A stretch of DNA of 64,000 bases from Methanocaldococcus villosus KIN24-T80 (GTDB lineage: Archaea; AGJL01; Methanococci; Methanococcales; Methanocaldococcaceae): positions 248,001-312,000 of the forward strand of contig NZ_AQUK01000001.1 of assembly GCF_000371805.1 (NCBI RefSeq). The letters run 5' to 3'. A program made the translations under genes and the position numbers. Positions 17,266 through 30,961 of the stretch are shown here, one piece after another (within the stretch, counting starts at the first letter, position 1; each line of letters begins with the position of its first letter). The notes under the pieces are model-generated. The model worked only from the letters and a program-made list of their open reading frames with translations, was not told the DNA's origin and searched no databases.

Positions 17266-18600
17266 GTAATTATTAACCTCCCAGTCAGTTACTGCTGTTC
17301 TGTAGCAGTCCCACTCACATCTTTTAATTTCTAACCATTTCTCATATATATAATCTCCTAAAGCTTTTTGTAACACTTCATCACATTCTAAGTGATCTAA
17401 AGCCTCTTTTAAGCTAGCTGGAACTGACTCTATTCCAAGAGCTTTTTTCTCTTCTTCACTCATTCTAAATATGTTTCTTTCAACAGGTTCTGGAGGTGTT
17501 AATTTTCTCTTGATTCCATCTAATCCTGCAGCTAACATACAGGCAAAGGCTAAGTATGGATTACATGTTGGATCTGGAGCTCTAAATTCAATTCTTGTAG
17601 CTTTTCCTCTTGCAGCTGGAACTCTTATAATAGCTGATCTGTTCTTGTTTGCCCATGCTATATTTACAGGAGCTTCATATCCTGGAACTAATCTTTTGTA
17701 TGAATTAACTGTTGGATTTGTTATAGCAACAAGAGCTTTAGCATGTTCTAATATTCCTGCTATATAGCTTAAACATGTTTCAGACAATCCATTATATGGT
17801 CCATTTGGATCATAGAAAGATGGTTCTCCATTAAACCATACACTTTGGTGACAGTGCATACCATTACCATTCATTCCATAGAATGGTTTTGGCATAAATG
17901 TTGCTCTTAATCCATGTTTCTTTGCTATATTCTTAATTGTCATCTTAAATGTGACAACACTATCTGCAGTTTTTAGAGCATGATCAAATTTAAAATCAAC
18001 TTCGTGTTGTCCTGGAGCTACTTCATGATGAGAAGCTTCAACATGGAAACCTAGATTTTCTAGTGCTAAAACAATATCTCTTCTAATGTCAGGAGCTTCA
18101 TCTAATGGTTCTACATCAAAATATCCTCCACTATCTGCAGGAATCCACCTGTGTGGATTGTGTGGATCTCTTCTTAATAAGAAAAACTCTGGTTCAGGCC
18201 CAACAAAGAATTCTCCATTCATCTCTTTCTTTAATTCATCTAACAAAATTCTTAATCTACTTCTTGGATCTCCTTCAAATGGGTGTTTTTCATTCCTATA
18301 AACATCACAAATTACTCTTGCAACACTCTTCTCCTCTGGTCTCCAAGGAAGAACAGAAATTGTATTTAAATCAGGTTTTAAAAGCATATCTGATTCTTCT
18401 ATTCCAACAAATCCTTTTATTGATGAACCATCAAACCAAACTCCGTTCTCAAAGATTTCTTTTAATTCTTCTATTCCTTTTTCTCCAGCTTTAACAGGAT
18501 ATGCTACATTTTTTGGAAATCCTAGAATATCTACAAACTGAAATCTTATAAATTTAACATTATATTTTCTTATATATTCTATTGCCTTATCGACATCCAT
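17254..18600 (-). CDS. glnA: Glutamine synthetase, type I
   Basis: The 448-residue enzyme contains the GSI motifs: WFDGSSIKGF, FFVGPEPEFFL, SHHEVAPGQHEVDF, NGNGMHCHQS, the ATP site KPFYGMNGNG and NRSAIIRVP, and FRAPDPTCNPYLAF. It makes glutamine from glutamate, ammonia and ATP. ATG 18600 follows GGGGGA at 5-6 nt; the frame extends to TTG 18612, inside that site. No adenylylation-type tyrosine loop is evident, as in GSI-alpha enzymes. Its end overlaps the convergent radical SAM gene by 12 bp. An NrpR-type operator lies upstream. Confidence 0.97.
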   Translation of the reverse strand: MDVDKAIEYIRKYNVKFIRFQFVDILGFPKNVAYPVKAGEKGIEELKEIFENGVWFDGSSIKGFVGIEESDMLLKPDLNTISVLPWRPEEKSVARVICDVYRNEKHPFEGDPRSRLRILLDELKKEMNGEFFVGPEPEFFLLRRDPHNPHRWIPADSGGYFDVEPLDEAPDIRRDIVLALENLGFHVEASHHEVAPGQHEVDFKFDHALKTADSVVTFKMTIKNIAKKHGLRATFMPKPFYGMNGNGMHCHQSVWFNGEPSFYDPNGPYNGLSETCLSYIAGILEHAKALVAITNPTVNSYKRLVPGYEAPVNIAWANKNRSAIIRVPAARGKATRIEFRAPDPTCNPYLAFACMLAAGLDGIKRKLTPPEPVERNIFRMSEEEKKALGIESVPASLKEALDHLECDEVLQKALGDYIYEKWLEIKRCEWDCYRTAVTDWEVNNYLIY

Positions 18601-18629
18601 ATTTTCCCCCAATTAATATAATATATTAT

Positions 18630-18643
18630 GGAAATAATATTCC
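18630..18643 (-). promoter_or_regulatory. NrpR-type nitrogen operator upstream of glnA
   Basis: GGAA-N6-TTCC matches exactly the operator that the repressor NrpR binds upstream of glnA and nif in Methanococcus maripaludis. It lies 30 bp before the glnA ATG and just downstream of a TATA-like run at about 18650-18660, so a bound repressor would block transcription initiation. nrpR itself is not in this window. Confidence 0.75.
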
Positions 18644-18672
18644 TATTTCCTACTATATATAATTTACTAAAA

Positions 18673-20259
18673 TCAAAGATTTTTAATATATTCATCAACA
18701 TCATATTCCAATTTTTCAAATCTAATCTTATTTCCTTTAATTATTATATTACCCCTCCATTCATCTTTAGTTTCTGGATAATCCTCTCTATAATGTGCTC
18801 CCCTACTCTCTTTTCTATACAGTGCTGAATCTATAACTAACTTTGAAACTGTTATCATATTTTTTAATTCAAAATATTTTTGTAAATAAAGAGGTGAGCT
18901 TGTATTTATTTCATCTAAATATTTTCCTATTTCATTTATTTCACTTTTTGCCTTTTCCAATCCTTCTTTATTTCTAATTAATGATACATATTTCCACATG
19001 ATTTCTCTAAGTCTATCAATTAATTCCATAGGGTTAATATCACCACTAGGATAACTAATATCAACATCAAAAACTTCTATTTCACAATTTTCAGCATATT
19101 TACTAGCCTCCTTTCCAGCTATAGCTCCAAAGACTTGAGTATCTGCTAAAGCATTCCCCCCCAGTCTGTTAGCACCATGGATACCTCCAGCAACTTCACC
19201 ACAGGCATAAAGTCCAGAGATGTCTGTTTCACATCTCTCATTTATTTTAATTCCTCCCATAAAGTGATGAGCTGTTGGAGAAACTATCATTGGTTCTTTT
19301 CTAATATCTATCCCAAATCTTAAAAACTGTTTAAATGTAGTTTCTAATTTTCTCTCTATCACATCTTTTGGTAAATGAGTAACATCTAAATACACACCTC
19401 CATTAACTCCTCTCCCTTCTATAATTTCCCTATATATTGCTCTTGCTACAACATCTCTTGTAGCTAGTTCTAATCTTTCATCATATCTTTCCATAAATCT
19501 TTCTCCAAATTTATTATATAACCTACCTCCTTCCCCTCTTACAGCTTCAGTCACTAAAATCCCTTTCCCTACAATTCCTGTTGGATGAAATTGGACCATT
19601 TCCATATCTATTAAAGAAGCTCCTTCATCATAAGCTAAAGCAAAACCATCTCCAGTTTTCTGTTTAGCATTTGATGTTATTTTATAGATATTTCCTGCTC
19701 CACCAGTAGCTAATATTGTAGCCTTAGCAAATATAGGAAAGATATTGCCACTAATTAAATCCAAAAAAACTGCTCCATAACATCTATTATCCTCAACTAT
19801 CAATTTAATAGCCATAACATCTTCTAAAACTTTGATTCTTTCAAATCTTGATAAATACTCCAAAAGTGCTCTAATGATCTCATGCCCTGTTCTATCTCCA
19901 CAGTAACAAGTTCTTGGAAATGATTGTCCTCCAAATGGTCTCTGAGCTATTTTATTACCACTTCTATCAAACAATGCTCCAAATTTCTCTAAATTTATTA
20001 ACTCTTTTGGAGCATTCTTAACAAGAATTTCTACCAATTTTGGATTATTTATAAAGCATCCTCCTTTAATAGTGTCATAAAAATGCATTTTAAAACTATC
20101 TTTTGGGTCAAAAACTGCATTATATCCTCCTTCAGCCATTACTGTACAGCCACTTTTTCCTAAAAGCCCTTTTACAGCTATAATTACATCTCCTTTACAT
20201 TCTACAGCAGCTCTTAAAGCTGCACCCCCTCCTCCGATTATTAAAATATCTGTTATCAA
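18673..20259 (-). CDS. tfrA: Thiol:fumarate reductase-like flavoprotein subunit A
   Basis: The 528-residue flavoprotein has an N-terminal FAD motif (LIIGGGGAALRAA), the succinate dehydrogenase/fumarate reductase catalytic segments AEGGYNA, HFYDTIKGG, HPTGI, TEAVRGEGG, HHFMGG and CGEVAGGIHGANRLGGNAL, and the C-terminal RGAHYREDYP. In methanogens the TfrA-TfrB complex reduces fumarate with coenzymes M and B, regenerating heterodisulfide. tfrB is not adjacent, so TfrA is inferred from family and host context; an L-aspartate oxidase is less likely. TTG 20259 is supported by GGTGAGATT. Confidence 0.85.
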   Translation of the reverse strand: MITDILIIGGGGAALRAAVECKGDVIIAVKGLLGKSGCTVMAEGGYNAVFDPKDSFKMHFYDTIKGGCFINNPKLVEILVKNAPKELINLEKFGALFDRSGNKIAQRPFGGQSFPRTCYCGDRTGHEIIRALLEYLSRFERIKVLEDVMAIKLIVEDNRCYGAVFLDLISGNIFPIFAKATILATGGAGNIYKITSNAKQKTGDGFALAYDEGASLIDMEMVQFHPTGIVGKGILVTEAVRGEGGRLYNKFGERFMERYDERLELATRDVVARAIYREIIEGRGVNGGVYLDVTHLPKDVIERKLETTFKQFLRFGIDIRKEPMIVSPTAHHFMGGIKINERCETDISGLYACGEVAGGIHGANRLGGNALADTQVFGAIAGKEASKYAENCEIEVFDVDISYPSGDINPMELIDRLREIMWKYVSLIRNKEGLEKAKSEINEIGKYLDEINTSSPLYLQKYFELKNMITVSKLVIDSALYRKESRGAHYREDYPETKDEWRGNIIIKGNKIRFEKLEYDVDEYIKNL

Positions 20260-20308
20260 AATCTCACCAAATATATTTAAATGAACAAATTATAAATGAT
20301 AAAAATTT

Positions 20309-21163
20309 TTATTCAACAATTATAGAAGAATAACCTACAACAGCAGAATAATCTCCTGATACATCTCCAGAAGTTGCATAAGCCAATAATCTAGCTTCAC
20401 CATATCCAAGCTCTTTCATAGCTCTCATCATGGCTATTGCTGGCCCATATCCACACATTGATATGTTATAATTTACAACATCCTCATACAACTGCTTTTC
20501 ATCCATATTGAGTATATCTCTTATTACAATCATATCCTTCTTATTAGCTATTTCTTGTGGCTCATAGTGAGATAGATCAGTTGAAGCTATAATAACTACC
20601 CTTCTATTTAGCTCTTCTGCAATTTTAGCAATAAAATAACCCACTTCAACAGCTGTCTCATAGTCTTGAAACATCATACATATGGGCACTATTTTAAATT
20701 TTATTATATTTAACATCTCTAAGTGCTGTAAGAATGGTAGTTGAACCTCAATAGAATGTTCATTTAGATGTGCAGTTTCATCTAAATCAATGATTTCACA
20801 TTCCCTCCATAACAAATTTACAAATTCTTTATCTGCTTCAACCTCTCCCAAAGGGGTCTTCCAAACATCATCCATAACACTTACTCCTGATCCTAAACCA
20901 GTATGATTCGGCCCAAGAATGACAACTGTGGTTTCCTCCATAGGGTCTGATCTTTTTGACAGTGCATAGTAAGAATGAGCCTTAATAGGGCCAGAATAAA
21001 CATAACCTGCATGTGGGCATATCAATCCAATGGGTTTTTCATAACATCCAAGAGAAGGCATGTCTTTTGGGCCAAGTCTATGCATGTAGCAATGTTCTAT
21101 CATTTCTATTAGCTCATGAGGATTAGAAGGATAAAACATTCCTGCAACAGCAGGGTATCTCAT
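20309..21163 (-). CDS. MEMO1 family protein (AmmeMemoRadiSam system B)
   Basis: The 284-residue protein starts [18 protein letters not shown] and contains [46 protein letters not shown] and [10 protein letters not shown], the conserved His-rich pocket of the MEMO family, which is related to extradiol dioxygenases. The archaeal function is unknown; it is often linked with an AMMECR1 and a radical SAM protein, neither of which is adjacent. ATG 21163 follows GGTGATATTT. It is divergent from the DUF531 gene, with 53 bp between starts. Confidence 0.9.
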   Translation of the reverse strand: MRYPAVAGMFYPSNPHELIEMIEHCYMHRLGPKDMPSLGCYEKPIGLICPHAGYVYSGPIKAHSYYALSKRSDPMEETTVVILGPNHTGLGSGVSVMDDVWKTPLGEVEADKEFVNLLWRECEIIDLDETAHLNEHSIEVQLPFLQHLEMLNIIKFKIVPICMMFQDYETAVEVGYFIAKIAEELNRRVVIIASTDLSHYEPQEIANKKDMIVIRDILNMDEKQLYEDVVNYNISMCGYGPAIAMMRAMKELGYGEARLLAYATSGDVSGDYSAVVGYSSIIVE

Positions 21164-21216
21164 AAATATCACCTTAATATTTTAAATGTTCTAAATAAAT
21201 ATAAAAGGTTATTGTC

Positions 21217-21717
21217 ATGAAGAGATTAACTATTATTTTATATAACTCATATGATAAGACAAGATGGCATGAAGCTCATAAAAGGGCTATAGCAAGAGCA
21301 GCCCCTATATGTTATGCATTTGACTGTAATTTGGCCATAATGGAATTTCCATGTAGTATGGAAGATATAAGAAATTTAAAAACTACTATAGGAAACTCTG
21401 GAGAGTATTTAGAGAAGCTTATAGATAAAAATAGATTTTTTATAGTAGATAAATTTTTACCGCAGTTTGGGATCCCAGTAGCTTCTACATCAAAACCTGA
21501 AGAAAAGAAATTAGTAACTGCTAAAGATATTGCTTATATATTAAGAAAAAAGCCTGTAGGAATATATATAGGCCTTGGAAGACATGGTTTACCAAAGAAG
21601 ATTTTTGATGAAGTTAAATATCACTTAGATATAACTGAGAAGAGAATTTCATTAGAAACATGTACAGCTATTGGCTGCATACCTGCTGTAATACACACAT
21701 ATATGATGATATTATGA
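21217..21717 (+). CDS. DUF531 protein
   Basis: The 166-residue protein belongs to the archaeal DUF531 family (LTIILYNSYDKTRWHEAHKRAIARAAPICYAF, GLGRHGLPKKIF, ISLETCTAIGCIPAVIH). The C-terminal glycine-rich segment with a knot-like order recalls SPOUT methyltransferases, but no activity is established. The stop codon overlaps the start of the following ATPase gene (ATGA), so the two are translationally coupled. Confidence 0.8.
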   Translation: MKRLTIILYNSYDKTRWHEAHKRAIARAAPICYAFDCNLAIMEFPCSMEDIRNLKTTIGNSGEYLEKLIDKNRFFIVDKFLPQFGIPVASTSKPEEKKLVTAKDIAYILRKKPVGIYIGLGRHGLPKKIFDEVKYHLDITEKRISLETCTAIGCIPAVIHTYMMIL

Positions 21718-23039
21718 TAGATAGTATTCTAAGTCATATAACATGCCCATTTTTAGATAATAGATTAATAACAAAAGCTAATAAAAATAAAATTTATTAT
21801 GCTGTAAAACAGCCTGATGGTAACATTAAGGTTGTTTTACCATTTGTTTTTGAGAATGAAAAGTTTCTAAAATTATCAGATTATAAGGATGGTATTGAAG
21901 GAGCTACACAGAGAGTTATAGAAGAAATAAAAAGTGAAATAATAAATAAAAAGAGATTTTTACCATTAGCAGGATATTTTGGTAAGAGATATAGAAGTTT
22001 GTATGAACCTTTAACAGTGGTTAATTGTACATTAAATATAGGTAGTGATCTTTGGAGAGCTGATGATTATAATTATATTGATGGTAATAAGATTTACCTT
22101 TTATTAAGAATGGTATTTAAAGAGAGGGATGAGAAGGTTATAGCTGAGAAAATAGATGAGATAGGTTATGGTTTAGAAAGATTGATAAAAAATATAAATT
22201 TAAATATTCTAATAGATGAAGCAAAAAATATAATAGATCAAAAATTCTTAAGAGAAAAACTAAAAGAGCTTAATTTAGTTTCTTTTATAGCTAATGATTC
22301 AAAACCTGCTAGAAAATACACTGAAGTAAGAAAACATTATAGGATAGCAGGTCCTAAGGAAATAAATATTCCATTTGTATGTCCTAAAGAGTTAAAACCT
22401 ATTGAGATTGAGTTAAAATATAGAGTTGTCGAAGGTTTAGGAATAAAAAGGAAGGAAGTATTTGTTATAACTGGTAGAAATGCTCAGGGAAAAACTACAA
22501 TGTTGCAGGCTATTGAAAGTGGGCAGGATGATCATATTATAGGAGATGGTAGGGAGTTTATTATAACTGTTAGAAATTTAATAAAAGCTACAACAGGTTC
22601 TATGGAAATGAATGGGGAGGATATAAGTTTATTTTTCCAAAAGCTGCCAAAGGGTATTAGAGGTTCTCCTAAAGCTGTATATGGAACTGCTTCAGGATCA
22701 ATGTATATGGCATACCAAATACAGAAGGCTATTAAAAATAAAAGAGACATTATTTTAATAGATGAAGATAATTCAGCTGTTAATCTTTTAGTTAGTGGTG
22801 TATTAAGTAGGAAATTTGAAGGTGTTAAATCTCTAGCTGAAATTATAGCTTATGAAAGAGAGAAGCTTGGAGAAAGTACATTTATAATAACTACCTCTTC
22901 TCTAGACTTATTAACAGCTGTTGCTGATAGGGCTATGTATTTAGAAGATCATAAGGCTTACTATTTAGATTTAAAGGAATTTAAAGAAGAGTTAAAAAAA
23001 TATTATTTAGAGATTATTGATTCTTTTCTAAATAAATAG
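21714..23039 (+). CDS. Predicted ATPase of the ABC class
   Basis: The 441-residue protein starts at the ATG that overlaps the DUF531 stop. It has a Walker A at FVITGRNAQGKTTMLQAIESG (about 250), a signature-like loop around SGSMYMAYQIQ, Walker B IILIDEDNSAVNLLV and a downstream Thr/Ser sensor stretch TFIITTSSLDLLTAVADRAMYL. This matches the uncharacterised archaeal/bacterial 'predicted ATPase of the ABC class' family. The long N-terminal region (1-230) is specific to it. It has no TM segments, so it is not a transporter ATPase. Its end overlaps the convergent mscS gene by 26 bp. Confidence 0.8.
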   Translation: MIDSILSHITCPFLDNRLITKANKNKIYYAVKQPDGNIKVVLPFVFENEKFLKLSDYKDGIEGATQRVIEEIKSEIINKKRFLPLAGYFGKRYRSLYEPLTVVNCTLNIGSDLWRADDYNYIDGNKIYLLLRMVFKERDEKVIAEKIDEIGYGLERLIKNINLNILIDEAKNIIDQKFLREKLKELNLVSFIANDSKPARKYTEVRKHYRIAGPKEINIPFVCPKELKPIEIELKYRVVEGLGIKRKEVFVITGRNAQGKTTMLQAIESGQDDHIIGDGREFIITVRNLIKATTGSMEMNGEDISLFFQKLPKGIRGSPKAVYGTASGSMYMAYQIQKAIKNKRDIILIDEDNSAVNLLVSGVLSRKFEGVKSLAEIIAYEREKLGESTFIITTSSLDLLTAVADRAMYLEDHKAYYLDLKEFKEELKKYYLEIIDSFLNK

Positions 23040-24042
23040 AATATGTTGGATAGGCAAATTCTATTCCTTCTTTTTCAAATTCTTCTTTAATTTTTAAATT
23101 AACCTCTTCAATAGTATTTAAATAGTAATCAAACCCTAAATTTCTGACAAAATATTCCACTCTTAAATTTAAACTCCAATCTCCATATTCAACAAAATGA
23201 ACTCTATATGGTGGAAGAGTTGCCCTATGTTCTTCTAAAGTTTTTATTATAATCTCTTTTGCTTTTTTTATCTTTTCACAGCTTGTATTGTATGTAAGCC
23301 CAATAGTCATTAACACTCTCCTTCTATCCCTAACTGTTAGATTTTCAATATTACTCTCTAATAGCTTTGAGTTAGGTATTGTTATAAGTGTATAATCAAA
23401 AGTTCTTATTCTAACACTTCTAATCCCTACTTCTTCAACAATTCCTTCAACTCCATCAACTTTAACCCAATGTCCCAATGAAAATGGTTTATCAAAGAGT
23501 AGTAAAACTCCTGCAATGAAATTCTTTATTGTATCTTGCATAGCCAATGCTAAAGCCAAACCTCCTATCCCTAAACTTGCTAATAATGCTGTTATATCAT
23601 ACCCTACTGCACTTAGAGCAGTTAAGATTCCAATAGTTATAATAAATATTTTAATAATCTTGTTCAAAGGTTTTATCACATGATCATCAAATTCCATTTC
23701 TGTTTTTTCAACTGCAGGGATTATATAGTATTTAAAAATACCATCAGTAAATTTAACAAAAAAGTATGTTGCTGAAATTATTGCTATAGCTCTTATAGTT
23801 TTATCTAAAATGGTAAGAATTTTAAAAGATATCCCTAGTATGTGAAGGGCTAATAATATTGAATATGATAAAATAATTACCGCCAATGGTAATCTTATGG
23901 CATCTAATAGAATGTCATCTAATTTAGTTTTTGTATTAATAACAATATTTTTTACCCAATTCTTTAAGATATAATTAATAATCTTAACTAATATAACTCC
24001 AAAAATTATAATAACTGTGGCAATAAATATCTGTTCTATCAA
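23014..24042 (-). CDS. Small-conductance mechanosensitive channel, MscS family
   Basis: The ~342-residue protein has four or five N-terminal hydrophobic segments, the pore-lining helix GYDITALLASLGIGGLALALAMQDTIKNFIAGVLLL (family Gly/Ala packing) and the cytoplasmic beta domain with DKPFSLGHWVKV and RSVRIRTFDYTLITIPNSKLLESNIENLT. It releases solutes on hypo-osmotic shock. TTG 24042 follows AGGTGG by 5 nt and is my preferred start; GTG 24051 is the alternative but lies inside that site. It is divergent from and very close to the PmbA gene. Confidence 0.9.
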   Translation of the reverse strand: MIEQIFIATVIIIFGVILVKIINYILKNWVKNIVINTKTKLDDILLDAIRLPLAVIILSYSILLALHILGISFKILTILDKTIRAIAIISATYFFVKFTDGIFKYYIIPAVEKTEMEFDDHVIKPLNKIIKIFIITIGILTALSAVGYDITALLASLGIGGLALALAMQDTIKNFIAGVLLLFDKPFSLGHWVKVDGVEGIVEEVGIRSVRIRTFDYTLITIPNSKLLESNIENLTVRDRRRVLMTIGLTYNTSCEKIKKAKEIIIKTLEEHRATLPPYRVHFVEYGDWSLNLRVEYFVRNLGFDYYLNTIEEVNLKIKEEFEKEGIEFAYPTYSIYLEKNQ

Positions 24043-24061
24043 AACTACCACCTGTGATATT

Positions 24062-25285
24062 ATGGATATTGTGAAATTAGGAGAAAAATATGGTTATGAT
24101 GTTGAAATATTTATGCAGAAAGGAGTTTCTGTTGGAGTAGAGTTAGATGGAGAGAATGTAGATAGTTTTGAATATCACAGTTCTATAGGTTATGGTATTA
24201 GAGTTTTGAAAAATAATAAAGTTGGTTTTGCATATGGAAATGTTTTAAATGAAGAATTATTAAAGAAAGCTATGAAAAACTTAGTTTATGATGAGTACTC
24301 ATCTTTGGCTGAGCCTGATAAATATAAAGAGCCTAAGGGATTATTTAACAAAGAAGTATGTAATTTAACAGAAGAGGAATTGTTGGATAGATTATTAGAG
24401 ATGAAAGAGATTAATGCTAATATTTTAAGTGGGGGTGTATATAAATCTATATCATATTTTAGATTAATAAATTCTTATGGTTTAGATGTTGAAGAAAGAC
24501 AGACATTTTTTTCAGCAAATATATCTATAATGTTAAATGGAGAAACTGCTTATGAATATAAGACAGATCATAAATTATTTAATACAAGAGAAGTTAGTGA
24601 GAGAGCTGTAGAGTTAGCAAAAAATTCAGCTAATGGTAAGAAAATTAGATACAAAGGGATAATAATATTGTCACCAAGAGCCCTTTCCAATCTTCTATAT
24701 TATACCCTATATCCTGCCTTTTCAGCTGAGAATGTTCAAAGAAATAGAAGTTATTTAAAGGATAAATTAGGAGAAGAAGTGTTTAGTAAGAATATAACTA
24801 TTGTAGATGATAACTCTTTAGATTATGCATTATATTCAGAGAAATGTGATGCTGAAGGTGTAAAAAGTCAAAGAACTGTTTTAGTTGAAAATGGAGTTTT
24901 AAAAAGTTATTTGTATGATATTAAAAGGGCTAATGTTGAAAGTAAAGAATCTACAAGTAACTGTTCAAGAGGTTATAGTACACTACCATCGATAGCTCCA
25001 ACAAACTTTATTATTGAAGAGAAGGAAAAGAATGATTTTGATGAATATGTTTACATAAATGACATTATTGGAGCTCACACCTCTAATCCAATAACAGGAG
25101 ATTTTTCTATTGAAATAAAAAATTCTTATTTATACAAAAAAGGAGAAATAATTGGATTGAAGAAAGGGCTTTTCAGTGGAAATATTTTTAAACTATTTAA
25201 AAATGCAATTCCTTTAAATGATAGTGAACAAAGAGGACACCTTATATCTCCAAGTATAGCTTTTGAGGGAGAGATTATAAATTAA
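24062..25285 (+). CDS. PmbA/TldE-type metalloprotease family protein
   Basis: The 407-residue protein has GVSVGVELDGENVDSFEYHSSIGYGIRVLKNNKVGFAYG at the N-terminus, and the C-terminal ALYSEKCDAEGVKSQRTVLVENGVLKSYLYD and GAHTSNPITGDFSIEIKNSYLY of the TldD/TldE family. The HExxxH zinc site of TldD is absent, so this is the TldE/PmbA-like partner, here apparently without a neighbouring TldD. The frame opens upstream at 24017, but ATG 24062 with GTGAT 4-8 nt before fits. MobA follows 2 bp after its stop. Confidence 0.88.
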   Translation: MDIVKLGEKYGYDVEIFMQKGVSVGVELDGENVDSFEYHSSIGYGIRVLKNNKVGFAYGNVLNEELLKKAMKNLVYDEYSSLAEPDKYKEPKGLFNKEVCNLTEEELLDRLLEMKEINANILSGGVYKSISYFRLINSYGLDVEERQTFFSANISIMLNGETAYEYKTDHKLFNTREVSERAVELAKNSANGKKIRYKGIIILSPRALSNLLYYTLYPAFSAENVQRNRSYLKDKLGEEVFSKNITIVDDNSLDYALYSEKCDAEGVKSQRTVLVENGVLKSYLYDIKRANVESKESTSNCSRGYSTLPSIAPTNFIIEEKEKNDFDEYVYINDIIGAHTSNPITGDFSIEIKNSYLYKKGEIIGLKKGLFSGNIFKLFKNAIPLNDSEQRGHLISPSIAFEGEIIN

Positions 25286-25287
25286 AG

Positions 25288-25878
25288 GTGGTTTGTATTA
25301 TAGGTGCTATAGTGTTGGCTGGAGGGGAAGGGAAGAGGATTGGTGGGGAAAAACCATTTAAAATTTTTAATGGAAAGTGTCTATTGGACTATCCAGTAGA
25401 TCTTTTAATGTCTTTAAACATCCCTTATGTTATAGTTTTTGCTAAAAATCCAATAAATACTAAAAAGGAAAGAGAATTTATAAGAAAATCTTATATTGTT
25501 AGTTTTGATCTAATAGAAAATAAAGGACCTCTTATGGGATTGTTAGTAGGAATGAGGGTTTTAGAAAAAGAATGGTTTTTAGCTTTACCATGTGATGCTC
25601 CTTTCATTACACAGGAAGCTATTAAAAAGCTAATAAACTTTATAGATAATAAATATAATATCATCATTCCAAAACATAAAAATGGATACATTGAACCTCT
25701 TTTTGCTCTTTATAGGAGAGACTGTTTAAAAGAGATTGAGAATATTATTTTAGAAGGGAAGAATTTATCATTGAGAAATTTAATAAAAAGATCTAAGCCT
25801 TTATTTATAGATGCTGAAATTTTTGGAAACATATTTATAAATATAAATACATTAGATGATTTGAATATAAAAAAATAA
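25288..25878 (+). CDS. mobA: Molybdenum cofactor guanylyltransferase-like (MobA)
   Basis: The 196-residue nucleotidyltransferase begins IGAIVLAGGEGKRIGGEKPF, the nucleotide-binding loop of MobA, with LPCDAPFI as the metal-binding Asp segment and a C-terminal NINTLDDL. It attaches GMP to molybdopterin or tungstopterin, as needed for formylmethanofuran and formate dehydrogenases. GTG 25288 is the best available start although AGGTGG overlaps it; no ATG occurs nearby in frame. It is the last gene before the rRNA operon. Confidence 0.88.
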   Translation: MVCIIGAIVLAGGEGKRIGGEKPFKIFNGKCLLDYPVDLLMSLNIPYVIVFAKNPINTKKEREFIRKSYIVSFDLIENKGPLMGLLVGMRVLEKEWFLALPCDAPFITQEAIKKLINFIDNKYNIIIPKHKNGYIEPLFALYRRDCLKEIENIILEGKNLSLRNLIKRSKPLFIDAEIFGNIFININTLDDLNIKK

Positions 25879-26074
25879 TTAAATTATATAATTTATAATA
25901 TCATTTGTTCTAAACCTAAAAACAATTCAATATACACTACTAGCCTATAAGATGCAGTTGAGATGCGTTCCCGATCCTTCTCGGATCGGGACTGAGGCAA
26001 GCCCACGACTGGTGGTGAAACCCTGCAGCAACCAGCTCAAGGTTGATCCTTTCTTGCGACCGTGCTCCCATTTA
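25879..26074 (+). promoter_or_regulatory. rRNA operon promoter and 5' leader
   Basis: An AT-rich stretch (25879-25940) gives way abruptly to GC-rich leader. A TATA-like ATATACAC lies at about 25929-25937, with an ATGC start-like motif near 25952. The leader carries a hairpin CCCGATCC/GGATCGGG (25970-25990), then the pre-16S processing arm. Confidence 0.5.
25992..26036 (+). other. Pre-16S processing stem, 5' arm
   Basis: This arm (CTGAGGCAAGCC... to ...AACCAGCT) is complementary to 27571-27617 after the 16S gene. GGTG (26014-26017) pairs with CACT and AAA (26018-26020) bulges, giving the bulge-helix-bulge that the archaeal splicing endonuclease cuts to free pre-16S. Confidence 0.85.
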
Positions 26075-27562
<1,488 letters not shown>

Positions 27563-27570
27563 GAGAAAAA

Positions 27571-27617
27571 AGCTGGTTGCTGCAGGGCACTAAAAACCAG
27601 TCGTGGGCTTGCCTCAG
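27571..27617 (+). other. Pre-16S processing stem, 3' arm
   Basis: Complementary to 25992-26036: AGCTGGTTGCTGCAGGG, then CACT plus an A-rich bulge (27592-27595), then CCAGTCGTGGGCTTGCC and TCAG. It completes the bulge-helix-bulge for 16S excision. Confidence 0.85.
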
Positions 27618-27625
27618 AAGGATGT

Positions 27626-27701
27626 GGGCCCGTAGCTCAGCTGGGAGAGCGCCGGCCTTGCAAGCCGGAGGCCGAGGGTTCAAATCCCTCCGGGTCCACC
27701 A
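27626..27701 (+). tRNA. tRNA-Ala (anticodon TGC)
   Basis: It sits in the 16S-23S spacer, the standard archaeal position. Acceptor GGGCCCG pairs with CGGGTCC, giving the G3-U70 alanine identity pair; the anticodon loop CTTGCAA has anticodon TGC. The 3' CCA is encoded. No intron. Confidence 0.98.
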
Positions 27702-27764
27702 AATTATTTTTTTATGCAGCCCACAACTCATTAGGGTTGTGGGTGAAGGGCTCGATATAGATGA

Positions 27765-27818
27765 GAGCCGCGCATAGGTCCCCATCCTTAAGGTGAAATC
27801 TGGACACCTTACCGAGCC
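27765..27818 (+). other. Pre-23S processing stem, 5' arm
   Basis: Complementary to 30808-30860 across the 23S gene. GGTG (27792-27795) pairs with CACC (30828-30831) and is flanked by an AAA bulge on each strand, a canonical bulge-helix-bulge cut site. Confidence 0.87.
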
Positions 27819-30807
<2,989 letters not shown>

Positions 30808-30860
30808 GGCTCGGTAAGGTGTCCAGACACCAAATAAGGATGGGGACCTATGCGCGGCTC
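30808..30860 (+). other. Pre-23S processing stem, 3' arm; no 5S follows
   Basis: GGCTCGGTAAGGTGTCCAGA, then CACC-AAA, then TAAGGATGGGGACC and TATGCGCGGCTC pair with the upstream arm. After 30860 the sequence turns AT-rich (30861-30961) with no 5S rRNA or tRNA, so transcription of this operon probably ends here. Confidence 0.85.
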
Positions 30861-30961
30861 AATCAATTTAGTTGGGTTATAAGAGTAGTTAAGTTTATTT
30901 TAATAAATGTTATATCTATAAATTTAAATTTACAAATGAAAATTATAATAAAATAAAAAAA

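Noticed and set aside
30861-30961. Possible 5S rRNA after 23S
   Set aside because: Sequence is AT-rich with no 5S-like helices.
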